From Trichoplusia ni (Eukaryota; Arthropoda; Insecta; Lepidoptera; Noctuidae): a stretch of DNA of 64,000 bases. Under the pieces are notes generated by a model. That model made no database searches and was not told the DNA's origin. It saw only the letters and a program-made list of their open reading frames with translations. The DNA lies in assembly GCF_003590095.1 (NCBI RefSeq), contig NC_039481.1, positions 930,001 through 994,000 on the forward strand. Direction: 5' to 3'. A program made the position numbers and the translations under genes. Below, one piece after another: positions 39,005 through 50,346 of the stretch; the stretch's first letter is position 1; each line of letters starts with the position of its first letter.

Positions 39005-39390
39005 TAGAATCTACCAAAAACATTAATATTTTATTACAACATAATTCTAATGTACCATATTATTATTCATTTAAAGTTTAATGTGACAGTTCTAAAATCC
39101 CTTGCAGCCCTAATTCAAACGAACACAGAGTTGTGACATTAACTAGATTTGCAATTGCAGGTATCGACATAATTAATTAGTTATGTGGTTTACGTGCTAA
39201 ATTGCATGCTCTGTTATATAACAAGTATTGGAAAATGTGTGGTGATAGAATTAAATAAAGCGTAAACTTGTTAATAGTAGGTATTATAATGGCAATATCT
39301 ATACTTCTTTATCTGTAGATGGATTCAAAACAGCAATTTATTGATCTTTTAAGGATATTTTTGTAGTAAATTGTTAAACTAAAAGAATTT

Positions 39391-39432
39391 GGGAGGCCTC
39401 CGTCCAGCAGTGGACCTTGATTGGCTCAATTA
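39391..39432 (+). repeat. LINE 3' end remnant
   Basis: GGGAGGCCTCCGTCCAGCAG and TGGACCTTGATTGGCT match the same terminal motif as 61803-61850 (GTCCAGCAGTGGAC), here without a GAT tail. Confidence 0.6.
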
Positions 39433-40084
39433 AACAGGAAGAAGTAAACACAAAAATACTTTCAAAATTAAATTCCGTCCTTGTATTCTCAATATACTTT
39501 AAAACCAAACCCAAAAAAAAAATAACCTCGTTTTACGATATAATTAACTTAAGTCTTACTTAAACGTTTTAAACAATGATACGCTATAGTTTATTATTAT
39601 ATAGTTCGACGTCAAATGATAATAACAGTCTAATAAAACTTCAAAATATGTCTCCCGCCAATAAATTTGTCGGCTGTCCTTATGGGCCCTTTCTCCCCAT
39701 CAATATTCGGCCACCGTACTAAGGATAGAAAGTTTCCTCGATAGTTTAGGGACTTTCAAAACATAATTTTGGTAGTAACGGTGATCCCTTCGTACATAAG
39801 TGAATGTAGACATGTGGAAGGAAACGTTAAGGACGTAAGTGACGAAATAAAAAGTTACGTGAACAAGGTAAGTGTCGTGTCTTTCTATTTAGAGGTGTTG
39901 TTTTTTTTATCAATAAAAGTGCCTATGGGTATAAACTATTTTGTGAAAGTTTCATTTTTGTTTGTAAGTAAAAGTGGGTTACTGACGTCGGTAAAGAGGC
40001 TGCCAGGGTGTTATGGGATTGGGGGGTTAACGGTAACCGCATTTTCAGTGACCGTTGGTCAGAGATCACAATAGGAGACTAGGT

Positions 40085-40272
40085 GGATGGATGCCGTGGT
40101 CGACATAGAAAGGTGGCGATCTGAGCTCATACCGCGTGGACTGATTTCAAACACCTCAGGAAAGTGAATGGTGGAAGGCTTTGTAGGAATTTCCCCAGCA
40201 GTGGGACGCAGTAGGTAAGCCCCAACAGTCGATAAAAAGTGTAGTAAATCATAATATTAATAAAAAAAAATA
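40085..40272 (+). mobile_element. LINE 3' fragment with A-rich tail
   Basis: It contains GGAAGGCTTTGTAGGAATTT and CCCCAGCAGTGGGACGCAG, a lepidopteran LINE 3'-end motif, followed after about 60 bases by an A-rich stretch (AATAAAAAAAAATAC, ending near 40272). Upstream bases may be the decayed end of its ORF; the frame is broken and I cannot assign a family. Confidence 0.6.
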
Positions 40273-43200
40273 CATTAGAAAATCTTTCCCGATTTATTTT
40301 TATAATGACAATACGTTTAATCAAGCCTTTAAATTCCGAAATATGGACAATTACGGATCCTCTTCACCAGTGAAGAAAAAGCCTACCTACGAAAGGGAAA
40401 AACTGCATTTACTAACGTACTGCTGTACAAACGTACTCTGAACTGAAAATTATTTTCTAGCATAAAATCTTTTCTAGTAAAATAGATAATTTCTTCAAAG
40501 CTATTAGTGACACCTAAGATAATTTATAGTCAATTTTCTTTATTAATGAAACAATTACATTTTTACAGCTTATCCGAGCAAGTTTTATGTCATAATTTTT
40601 AGCTTTATATCTGAACCGCGTTATTTTAATGTGGCAACGTTATGGTTTTACCTGTCGCTATAAAATGGAGATTAGAAACGTTATAAATTATTCATTGTAA
40701 AATTGCGGGATTTGGATTTTATAGGATAATTTTAATGGGGTCTGAATTAAAGGTTTTTGATGGCAACGGATAGTATTTATGAAATATATTAGAAAAACAT
40801 AAGAACGACGGAGAAATTTTCATTTTCCTCATTGTTACGAATTTTGATATTAAATGTGTGTATACGGTAATAAAAATATCGCTTCCTTACAGAATCACGT
40901 GTTTCATGACCCACGTAAAGATGATCCCAATTTTGCCGAAATAACGAAATATCGGCTCAAATAACAGTTACTGAAAACGACAGCTCTTTAAATGTTATTT
41001 TTGTGTATCATGCCTCCCTGACATGTGACATTTCTAGCGGAAATTTGTTTATTTTTAACATTGAGAAATCAAAAAAAGTCGTCTGAGCAAAAAAGATCAG
41101 GCATTTGTTTTTACAAAGTCCTCTAAAAATTACAATGTGACAAAAAGAGGTAACGACACCAGTGTTATTCACCAAGCATCACGTTTTACATTCTACCCAA
41201 AACTGGAATCTGGTGTCATCACACTAGCTTAAACATAAACTTTAACAAAAATATCCCAAAATTAGAATCCCAGCACCAAATCCCGTCGATTTAGCACAAA
41301 ACCACACCCGTTCGAAACTACATCCGAAATAAGAATTCAAAACACTTCTCCCAAAGTTAAAACCTAACCAGTTTAAGCCGTCTTCAGATAAACCCTGAAT
41401 GTAGTAAAGCCTCGCACCTTTCAGCAACCAGATTAAAAAGCCATCGGGTATGCACAACGTAATGGATTTTTAATGATGTACCTTCACGCGTTCTAGGCGA
41501 TATCTAGTCCGTTTTATAGTTTTGTTAAGATTAGAGAGCATTGGAGCGGGAAAATAGGTTTTGTGATCCTTGTAAATTGATTTTTAGGTATCAATATTCG
41601 AGTTCGTAACGACATGCTTGAATGGGTTAGCTGATGGGTGGTTGAAATTTTATTTGTGTAATTTTAAATAGGGTTGAAACGGTTTTCTATTGCAAAAATT
41701 AAAACAGTACAAAATTGAATTTGTAATGCTTAAGAAGGTATGACAGAAAAAAAATACTCTAATGTTTTTAATGTAAAATACTTCAGGTTCTACATAACAT
41801 CTTACAGTTGAAAGAGTTTCTTCAATACAACACGATAATACAATACAAAACACAACACATACAACAAAATAAAATTCACGAAAATATTTCGTCTACAAAA
41901 TAAAGAATAAGCTAAACTGAATTTCCCTACGTGTCCATTTATCCCGTCTCTCCCCACTGCATCTACTCATACTTAATGCACATAAATGCATACACATTTT
42001 TCTCGTCTGCCCCGAGATGGCAGCAGTGAGCACCAAAGGTCCCAGAGCTCCTTAACAAAATTAATCCCACCGTCTGAAAAATTCTTGCGTCGTCCGTTTG
42101 AAGATTTTCCTGCATAGGAACAAATTTACATACGCGGGAATTTTCTTGTATTTATTTCTTGCTTTTCTGGAGCTATCAACATTTTTCCATTCTCTATAAT
42201 CTCGTGTGTGTTTTGTTTTTCTCTCTTCTTGATTTCACGTTCCTGTCGATTGAACACCCATCATCCATCTGACTTTTTTTCAATTTTCCCTTCTCTTTTA
42301 TTGTTTTCTAGCGTTCGCTAATATTTATTGTTTTATCCTTACAATGTGATGCGTTTGGAAGTAAAAAAATAAAATTTTGACTCTAAACGTTTTAAAGTAA
42401 AAATTTTGTTATTACTTAATAAAAAGATTAATAATTTACCTTTCAAAGTAACGTAAAATACTTGAGCAACAATAACAATTATTCAAAAATATTTATCGAC
42501 TCCCATTACCAGTCATACTGGCAAAATAAATTCGAAAATGTTATCCACTAAAGTGCCAAAATATATGGGGACTGAGACTGTAGCCTGTGTGTCAGATGGT
42601 CACCCTCGGGAGTAGAAGTAGAACCTTCATCTTAAAACGCGAGTCACGACCCGAACATAAATCGTACGACGACGCTACATTGTCATCTTACATTTAAAAT
42701 TGTTACGGAATCATTTAGAAAGATCAGGAAGAAATAGATGGTACGCGGTAACTTTTGCAATTTTAATTAAAGTGTATCTATGAATTTATTTTTACTTATG
42801 TCATGTTTTATTATTAAAATAAGAGTTATTTTTTTATCTGTTAGGGGTTGGATAATTCTCTTTTTCTATTTAGCTTACTGTGTTTCGTGTTCTGAATACT
42901 TTTCAGAATCTTTTTTGCAACCATGTTTTTAATCATCAATCGATTTAAATAATTCTTAAATTCCATAAAAAATGTGTAGCACAGGAACAAGATGAATTAT
43001 TTCATGTATTGAAACGATCCTACCGCGTCATTTTAAAGACTCAACAAACCCATGACAGGGACTTCGTCAAGTGCAAACCCCAATTACAAAGCAGGCTCTC
43101 AAGTTAGATAGGCGTTCAGGCATCCAGACGTCCAGACAGCAGAAGCGACAGAGCTAATAACAGCTAAATGTAAGGTATTAGAGTTTAGAATTACATGACA

Positions 43201-43610
43201 GCTAAAATTATAACTTAGAAACGTGTGATTTGGTGTATTTTAAAGTTATGCTTATTCCTTTTAGCGCGTTTTTTATGTACAAATATTTAGTCAGTGCTTA
43301 AAGCACCCGTAGGACTTAGATCTGGCTTTACAAAACCCTGAAATACCCTGTTTAAAAGTAGGTCGCTTAGAATAACCCACTGAAAGAGTCGAACCAAACG
43401 CTAACCAACAGCCTTTGTCAAAAACCATGTGATTTCCTTTGCGGAAAAAATTAACCCGAATCATGACCGAAAACTTTTAAACATAAAATTATTTTATGGG
43501 GAAATTATAACTTTAGCTCGCCGCAGGAAATTGAGGGTAGTTCGTAATTTTATTTCTGTAGTGACCAACGCTTACAATGAGGTTTGAAAAAGGACCGTTT
43601 GTCGTAGAAG

Positions 43611-43657
43611 AGAGAGAGCGCGCTACAGTCTGAGTAGCGGCATCTCGCTTCCACACA
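43611..43657 (+). repeat. 'GCATCTYGCTTCCACA' dispersed core, copy 4
   Basis: AGAGAGAGCGCGCTACAGTC leads to GCGGCATCTCGCTTCCACAC. This is the clearest copy. Confidence 0.55.
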
Positions 43658-44067
43658 GTCAATGCGTGGTTAGGGAGGTCATAGTATAGACCTGAGCGTC
43701 GCACTGTTTGGCCTGACCTTAAAGCCTACATTCCCTACAGACCTAACTACTTTACAGTTTCTAAAAGTATGAGCTTTTCAAAGTTTCTGGCCCAGTTCTG
43801 TACAGTCTCGGAGAAAATAAATAGTAGGGTTCTAATATTGTGAGGTAGTTATAATAGGAGAACAAGAACGTAACCTCATTACAGAGGCAGAGGCAGCTGT
43901 CTGTCTGTCACCAGGCTGTGCCTCATTAACAGTGATATCTACACAATTTAAATTTTCAAAGATGATGTAATCCTATTGCATTTAATAAATATAAAAAAGA
44001 TCGAAGTTAAGCAACGTCATAAATTTTATGGGTGGCCGTTTTTGTATACGCAAATTCGTTTTTTTTT

Positions 44068-44102
44068 ATACGGAACCCCCGTATCACGAGTCAGATTCGT
44101 AA
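44068..44102 (+). repeat. Short remnant of the same repeat as 29636
   Basis: TATACGGAACCCCCGTATCA and CGAGTCAGATTCG correspond to the GGAACCC ... CGAGTCCGACTCG part of the family. Confidence 0.5.
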
Positions 44103-44769
44103 CAGCTCAATTTCTGCTATTACCTGAATAGTCATTACTAACTACATTCCAAAGGCACTTACACTAATCATCTGTTTTACACACTCATGATAATTTGGTT
44201 TCTTCTACCAGAAATCATCTAATCTATTGTAGAAAAATAAATTACCAATTAAAATTCAAAAGAGAACAGAAATATAAACCACACAAAACTAATACCGACT
44301 TCAAAGGCTTTACTATTCCTTTCGTTATTGACTGTGCATTTCACTTCAATACGTTTTGCCTCTATTGACTCTCTTCCTTGAACAAAATATTTATTGCACA
44401 TCGGAACAAGGTCGGAACTGCAATCGTAAGGTGGAAGTACCAACATTAAGGCTGATGTCATGGAGCATAAGAAAGTAGAGGAAGTGGTATTCATATCCGT
44501 AGGACTGGAGTTGGTGTAGCTAGCGTTCTTAAAGTTTTGACCATTTGTAAGAGTTTTGAAAAACTCTGTGAAATTTTTGTTTGCTATCTCTTTTCATGTG
44601 ATTGAGGTACACCCTAGTGTCAGTCTATTAAAACTACCTATAGACGTCTAACGTTTAACATAGGGTTAAAAACGTTCAAGAGTGTTGATTTCCCCGCAAC
44701 GTTTTCCTTGACCGTTTCGGCAAGTGATCATTAACTTGAAAAAATACACATGAATTCTAAAATTATTTG

Positions 44770-44832
44770 GCAAATGACTCTTTAAGATTCAAACCCACGT
44801 CCTGGGACTTGCCAGTAAATTATTCATACCAA
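44770..44832 (-). repeat. tRNA-like B-box fragment
   Basis: The minus strand contains GTGGGTTTGAATC (a B-box variant) preceded by TAGCTTATTGGTATGAAT, resembling the head of a decayed tRNA-derived SINE. It is too short and degraded to be a tRNA gene. Confidence 0.35.
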
Positions 44833-46831
44833 TAAGCTATTACAAAGGTGTCTTACTCGTAGCGTCAGTACCACTTCCTTCAGCTATTCTATGCTCTGTG
44901 AATACAGTCCTAGTAGAAATCGTAATAGCGTACAGGAAATAACAAGCAACCTCTTTCCCTATAACGACTGTAAAGTTGGTTCTATCAAACTTTGAATGAA
45001 ATAGCAATTTGTTGATACTTGAAATGATTTGATAACAATAGTTCTAAAATCTACATTGTAAAAAGTTTCTTCAAATTCCATAACTTTATGTTATTTTGTG
45101 AATGAATTACGATTTCTAAATTAATTTCTACAAGATAAAAAGTTCAAATTAAGCAAGCTCGTGTAATTTTTCTAAAATACTTTATATTTTTTTTTAATTT
45201 GAAGGGTCTTGTAGATAACATCCAAGTCTGACCTTTAAACTAAAAAGTTTCGTTACGTTAAAGGAAAAAGAAGAGTTATATTAACTTTTTTCTTTAAGAG
45301 TACAAAATTTAAACCTTAAATTACTTTCCTATCGGTACAAGGAGATAAGCTACAGTTACAAAATTAAATTGTTTGAAAACATAATGATTTAGACCTAATA
45401 TCCTAAATATAAAACCTACCTGAACCTAATCCTAGTGTTTGGCCAAGCCTTGCGTGTTCAGGTGCCAGCAATGAAAGTGTTCGTTAAACAGCAAATATTT
45501 GTTCTTAATCTAGGTTGCCAAGGTGTTTTTACGTTCGAAACACCCATAATACCATGATAAATGTAATTAAAAAAAATAATTACCGTTATAAAAATCAACG
45601 TTCCATTTTATTTTGAAAAACGATTCTCACAAAAACATCCGCATAAAGCATCCAATTATCCATTGCTGCTCGTTAAAACATTATAAAGTCACTTAAGCGT
45701 TGTAAAGCAGCGATCGTTTGCACTGTCGGCGATTCATTCGAGTCACTCGCGATTCCTGAGCCCGAGTCTTTGTAATTTGATTGATGTTGGATGAGATTTA
45801 TTTTTTTATTTTCTACTGTAAAAAGTTATCGGCCAACGTTAATTTTGTTAATACGTGGAAGATTAGCGACGCGATTATTACAAAAGTTTTTGTTTGAGGT
45901 AGAAGTTTTATTTTTAGGTCAGTAAATTAATATTGATTTTCTTTATTCAAGTCTGAGAAACCACTTATAAACGTAATGAATTTCATTTCAGAACTAAGAC
46001 CGTTTAATTGCCATCTTCGTACAAACAATTCACAATCATAAAGCGAAACGCCACTTACTGAACTACTTCCTACCAAAAAAAAATAATCAAAAAGCTTAAA
46101 AGCCTTAGTAACTACAAACTGACAGTCCCATCTCCCCTCATCAAGTGAGCATAAAACATACAAAAACTAGGATTCATAACGTGATATATCTTTCAATCTC
46201 TGTCTCGAGGGGATTGCTTGGAGAAACAGAGCCAGTGACCTCAGATTTGAGGAGGATTTACTGAGACGACCTACATCACTCTTAATTCTTGTTAACCGTC
46301 TTACATTTTTATATATTTTGCTGACCGTCGCATAATGATAGCGGCTCTAGTATTCAAGTATGAGGTATACATTTAAATGATAAAATATGAAATGTCTTAT
46401 TCTGTTTTTGTTGAATCATCTTGACCTTTGCTCTTTTTATTCTGATCTTACGTCAAGGTTAATAAGATCTTTTATCCATTTCATCTAGTGATATGCAACT
46501 GAAGTTTTTGCCCAGCGTGCAGCGGTGTTACACTAAACAGGTAACAGTTAAAAAAATCTCAACAGAGTGATGATATTTTTGTCAGTGTTCATTACATAGG
46601 ACTATATGACTAGAATACTTATGTTTTAATTTATTTCTTTTGAAAATGCTTCAGCATTAAAACATCTGAAGCACGATAATTTTATTTATTCATTATTTAT
46701 GTCACCATGTATCAAATTATTCGTGCCAGTAATACAGATTCGCCATCGGTCGTGCGTTCCTCATTTATTTCAGTTATTAAATAACCCAGTGTGGAGTTCT
46801 ACTACCATATCCCAGAGTAAGGCTATCGCAG

Positions 46832-46878
46832 GTGTGGAAGCAAGACGGCACGATGCGCGGCGTAGAGCGACGTCTCTT
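46832..46878 (-). repeat. 'GCATCTYGCTTCCACA' dispersed core, copy 5 (minus)
   Basis: Read on the minus strand, GACGTCGCTCTACGCCGCGC leads to GTGCCGTCTTGCTTCCACAC. It is the only copy in this orientation. Confidence 0.5.
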
Positions 46879-47591
46879 TTGCTCATATGCAACAAGCTTA
46901 CTTCAACAGATGGTGGTAGGTCGTGGTTTTCATTGCTTAACATGCTACGCGAAAACCTGATGTAAGCGACGACAAGGAAAATATTGGATATTTTAATGAG
47001 ACAGGCTTTTTGCTGGATGCTTTTAATACTACTTAATGGACTGCTTGTTTTGAGTAATCTATTACAGAGAAGACAGATTTATAAAACCGTGTTTGAGTTG
47101 AATGTGGGTGATGTATTATGTGTTGACAATCCTATACAAACATACATTTGGATCGTTATCATGACATCCAGCTAGTCAACTCTTGCGTATATATCCAAGT
47201 CACACTCAAGTATTAATATTGTTTTTTATATTGTCCAAACCTTAAAAAAGAATGTGCTGCAGTCAATATATGAGACATTCTAAAAAAAGAAAGAAAAAGT
47301 GGTGCGTTTGCTAAAAAATAATTTTAATTTGCATTCCGTTAAAAAAAATTACCCCAACATAACTCTGCACTTAAAATAAGAACGAACAATTTAAAATCTC
47401 ATTTCGTCGGACCTTCACACTAACATCGATTGACATTTTCTATTTTTAAAAATAACCTTTTGTTGACACGTAACACGAGACCCTGTCGTTTATTGGTTGA
47501 CCTCACCGCAACCGGATTAAAATCGGGGGTCACAAACAAGCTCTATTGAAATGGCTCTACAGTATTTTTAATTTTAACACTCGACCTTTGA

Positions 47592-47884
47592 TGCCCCAAT
47601 TGGCGCAGTGACCGTCAGAGCTGCTAATCTGCATATAGGTGCGAAGTATTGTGTTTTCATTTGCCCTGTTGGTTTTTTACGTGAACAAACCGTTTTTTTT
47701 CTGTGCAGGCTGCATGTGGGGGAACCTTTTTAGGTCAATTCTCAGTGAAGTTTCCTAGAATATTCTAGATGCAATTGCGTAGGGTAAGACGTTATCATTA
47801 GTTTTAGTTATTGTCTTTGAGCATGTGACTTGAATGTTTGTGACACCTCCCAAAATACAAGAATGAAATTTGAAGTGCGGGAGT
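47592..47884 (+). repeat. Second SINE-like family, copy 2
   Basis: It opens with an A-box-like ATTGGCGCAGTGACC near 47600, has a degraded B-box position (AGGTGCGAAGT near 47637), and ends with CATGTGACTTGAATGTTTGT and ACAAGAATGAAATTTGAAGTG, matching the 34140-34285 copy. The interior may hold an inserted or unrelated stretch. Confidence 0.45.
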
Positions 47885-48471
47885 TGATTTTAAAATAATA
47901 AATTTATTTTTTACCTCAAACGGCGACGACTTGGTTCAGTCTCTAAAAGTTGACTATTTTACTTACGCACACAAAAATTTGATACAAAATCTGTTTATAC
48001 AATTTTCGCAAACACATTCAAGCAAGATGTTTTAATGATTCTACTGTTTTTGTTCCAAATTAAAAATCAATGTGCAAATTATTATTCAAAAGACAAGAAA
48101 AGGGAAGGAGACAAGTTTAAAAAAGAGATACTTTTCCAAGGGAATGGACAAAAAAATCTTTATTTATGTCCTTCAAACCGACAGCGTCTCGGTACCAATT
48201 AGGGGGACTAAATATTGTCACTGGCGAAATGCGATACTACAGTGATCAACTTGATTTTTCTGAATAATCCATTGTTGCCTTTCGAAAAATCTGTATGAAA
48301 TTTCAATCATCAAAATAAAGCGGGAAGCTGTCGAAAGAAAAAACAATGGCACACAACAAAATCCTCTTCTTTTTGAAGTTAGTAAAGAAATAAGAGTTGT
48401 ATTATTGCGCGATTAAGTGGGTCTTTCGATTTTCTTAGTGCTAACTCAAACTTATTAGAAAAAAATCCTTA

Positions 48472-48529
48472 AGTTTTTGCGTTAAGCCCTTTGAGGCCTA
48501 ACAGCCTCAAAGGGCTTAACGCAAAAACT
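48472..48529. other. Perfect 26-bp inverted repeat (hairpin, 6-nt loop)
   Basis: Arms 48472-48497 and 48504-48529 are exact reverse complements, separated by CTAACA. The arm runs from AGTTTTTGCGTTAAGC to CCTTTGAGGC. No target duplication or longer element is visible beside it. The stem is perfect and the loop is shorter than in a typical pre-miRNA, so a recent inverted duplication or a cruciform-forming site is as likely as an RNA gene. Confidence 0.75.
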
Positions 48530-49294
48530 ACATAAATTGAACGTGTGGTGTCATAGTGATTGAAATACATTGAAAAAGTTTTATAAAATATAACCAATGA
48601 TTCAATACAATAAAATTCATATCCAATACAAAAAATAATTCAATTAAAGTTACCAAGTACAGTATGTCGATATGCAGAAACCATTGACTTTTATGAAACC
48701 AATTTTTGTGATTAATGTTGCCGTGTATTTAATATCAATATTTACAGTCAACGTCATTCACTTCACAAAAGATTTATTTTCAAATTGTAATTTATTTAAA
48801 AGCTGCAAAATATACGAGAATGTTTTTATACCGTTTAATGATACGTATATTGCAGGAGCTGTGTTGTTATAACTTTTAATGATAGTCGTATTTATTTCAG
48901 TATGATATTTTTAATCGTTAGCTTGTTAACAATAATTTATAAAAAGTTTTATGCAGATATCTCTAATTGTGCCAGAAATAAAATAACTTTATTATGAATA
49001 AAATTATAGTGAGGCCTATATTGCTTATTTTACATTTGGAAGTAAAATTTAACTGCGTCATAACTTATTCGCATTTTATTAGTAACACTTAAAACTTCAC
49101 ACAACGTCTTTAAAATATATTTGAGCTTGAGTTTGTTAAATAGGCAGAGCCCCAGATGCAAACAAACACCTTTAGAATATCCACGCAATTTTTTACCCAT
49201 TAAAATGAGACACGCTTACCCAGCAATAAATGATTCGTTAACGCTGCTTACGTATTCGAGAAACGAATACCGTCCGCAATTAGTCCTGGGAGCC

Positions 49295-49406
49295 GGGATC
49301 GCGAGAACGATTAGAGCCGGCTAAGCAAATGATGCAAGTAGCCCAAGGGCGCGGATTATCTCGGCATACATAGGCTTTACACCTTAAATGTCAAAGGTTA
49401 GGTGAA
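49295..49406 (+). repeat. Direct repeat, copy 1
   Basis: It contains AAATGATGCAAGTAGCCCAA, GCGCGGATTATCTCGG and TTACACCTTAAATGTCAAAG. The same blocks in the same order recur at 49758-49862. Confidence 0.6.
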
Positions 49407-49439
49407 AAAGAGAGAAAAACATTCATTCCAGATGAGACT

Positions 49440-49710
49440 AGAGAGATTGGTCAAGGTTATAAAAAGAGAGGTCTTTGCCGAATTGTGATTCAACAAGCAT
49501 ATTGATGGTATCAGGTATTCGCAAGACCTACGGAGCCCAGTAGTGCTGATGCCCGCCGGGGCAGCGGGATTGTCCGAAAGGGTTACCGTGGCCCCGGTAT
49601 ACAGTATAGAACAAAGGAAGAAACATGGGTGGGTTTTAGTCAGTAAAAATCTGAAACTCTCTTCACAACCCAAAGCGGAAGGTGTCATTTAATGATTTCT
49701 CATCCGAAAA
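49440..49710 (+). repeat. Dispersed lepidopteran repeat
   Basis: CGCAAGACCTACGGAGCCCA, GATGCCCGCCGGGGCAGCGG and GATTGTCCGAAAGGGTTACC, then TTTTAGTCAGTAAAAATCTG, form a block I recognise from lepidopteran genomes; its end is related to 22005-22070. A 96-codon minus-strand frame over it is incidental. It lies between the two direct copies at 49295 and 49758. Confidence 0.6.
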
Positions 49711-49757
49711 AAAACAATCGTAAAAAATCGATTTTTGTCTTTAACCATCCCTCAGAG

Positions 49758-49862
49758 TCATGATCCCGAGAGTAATCAGAGCCGAAGCAATTAATGCAAC
49801 TAGCCCAAGGCCACGGATTATCTTACAGGCTTAACACCTTAATGTCAAAGGTAAGGTAAGTG
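49758..49862 (+). repeat. Direct repeat, copy 2
   Basis: It contains TTAATGCAACTAGCCCAAGG, CCACGGATTATCTTACAGGC and AACACCTTAATGTCAAAGGT, matching copy 1 at 49295-49406 with scattered substitutions and a small deletion. Confidence 0.6.
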
Positions 49863-50266
49863 AAATACTATCATGACGATAAATACCGAAGGCTCGATCA
49901 GATGCATGTAAGAATGAGACTAACGGATATAAATTTAAAAAAAAAACTGAATATTATGATGATGACGACGATTATCTCAATAAATACTCTGTGAATGATG
50001 TATGATAAGGAAATGTATTTGATACAACGTTATCAATTATACATAAAACATAAATACCCAATTTACATAGAAAAGGAAAGTCAATAATAGACGGTGAATT
50101 TCAAATATTGTTGTACGGAAATGCTTTAATATTGTAAACAAAGATAACGAGATCGAGCTGTCGTGTTTAATTTATGCAGGCGGGAGTGCCGAGATCTAAG
50201 TGAATTGTAAGCAATAGGCGTAAGCGTGTGTTGTCATAAAAAAGCTTATTGAAGAACGCTGTAGCT

Positions 50267-50346
50267 TTGTAGCAGCGGTGTGTAGGTCTACGTAGCACGG
50301 CGTAGGTGAACGTAGCACTGCGTAGGCCCGTGTAGCACAACGTAGC
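50267..50346 (+). repeat. 20-bp minisatellite, four units
   Basis: Four consecutive 20-bp units (50267, 50287, 50307, 50327) share GTAGCAC or GTAGCAG followed by CGTAGG. The best units are TCTACGTAGCACGGCGTAGG and TGAACGTAGCACTGCGTAGG. Divergence between units suggests it is not a recent expansion. Confidence 0.75.
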
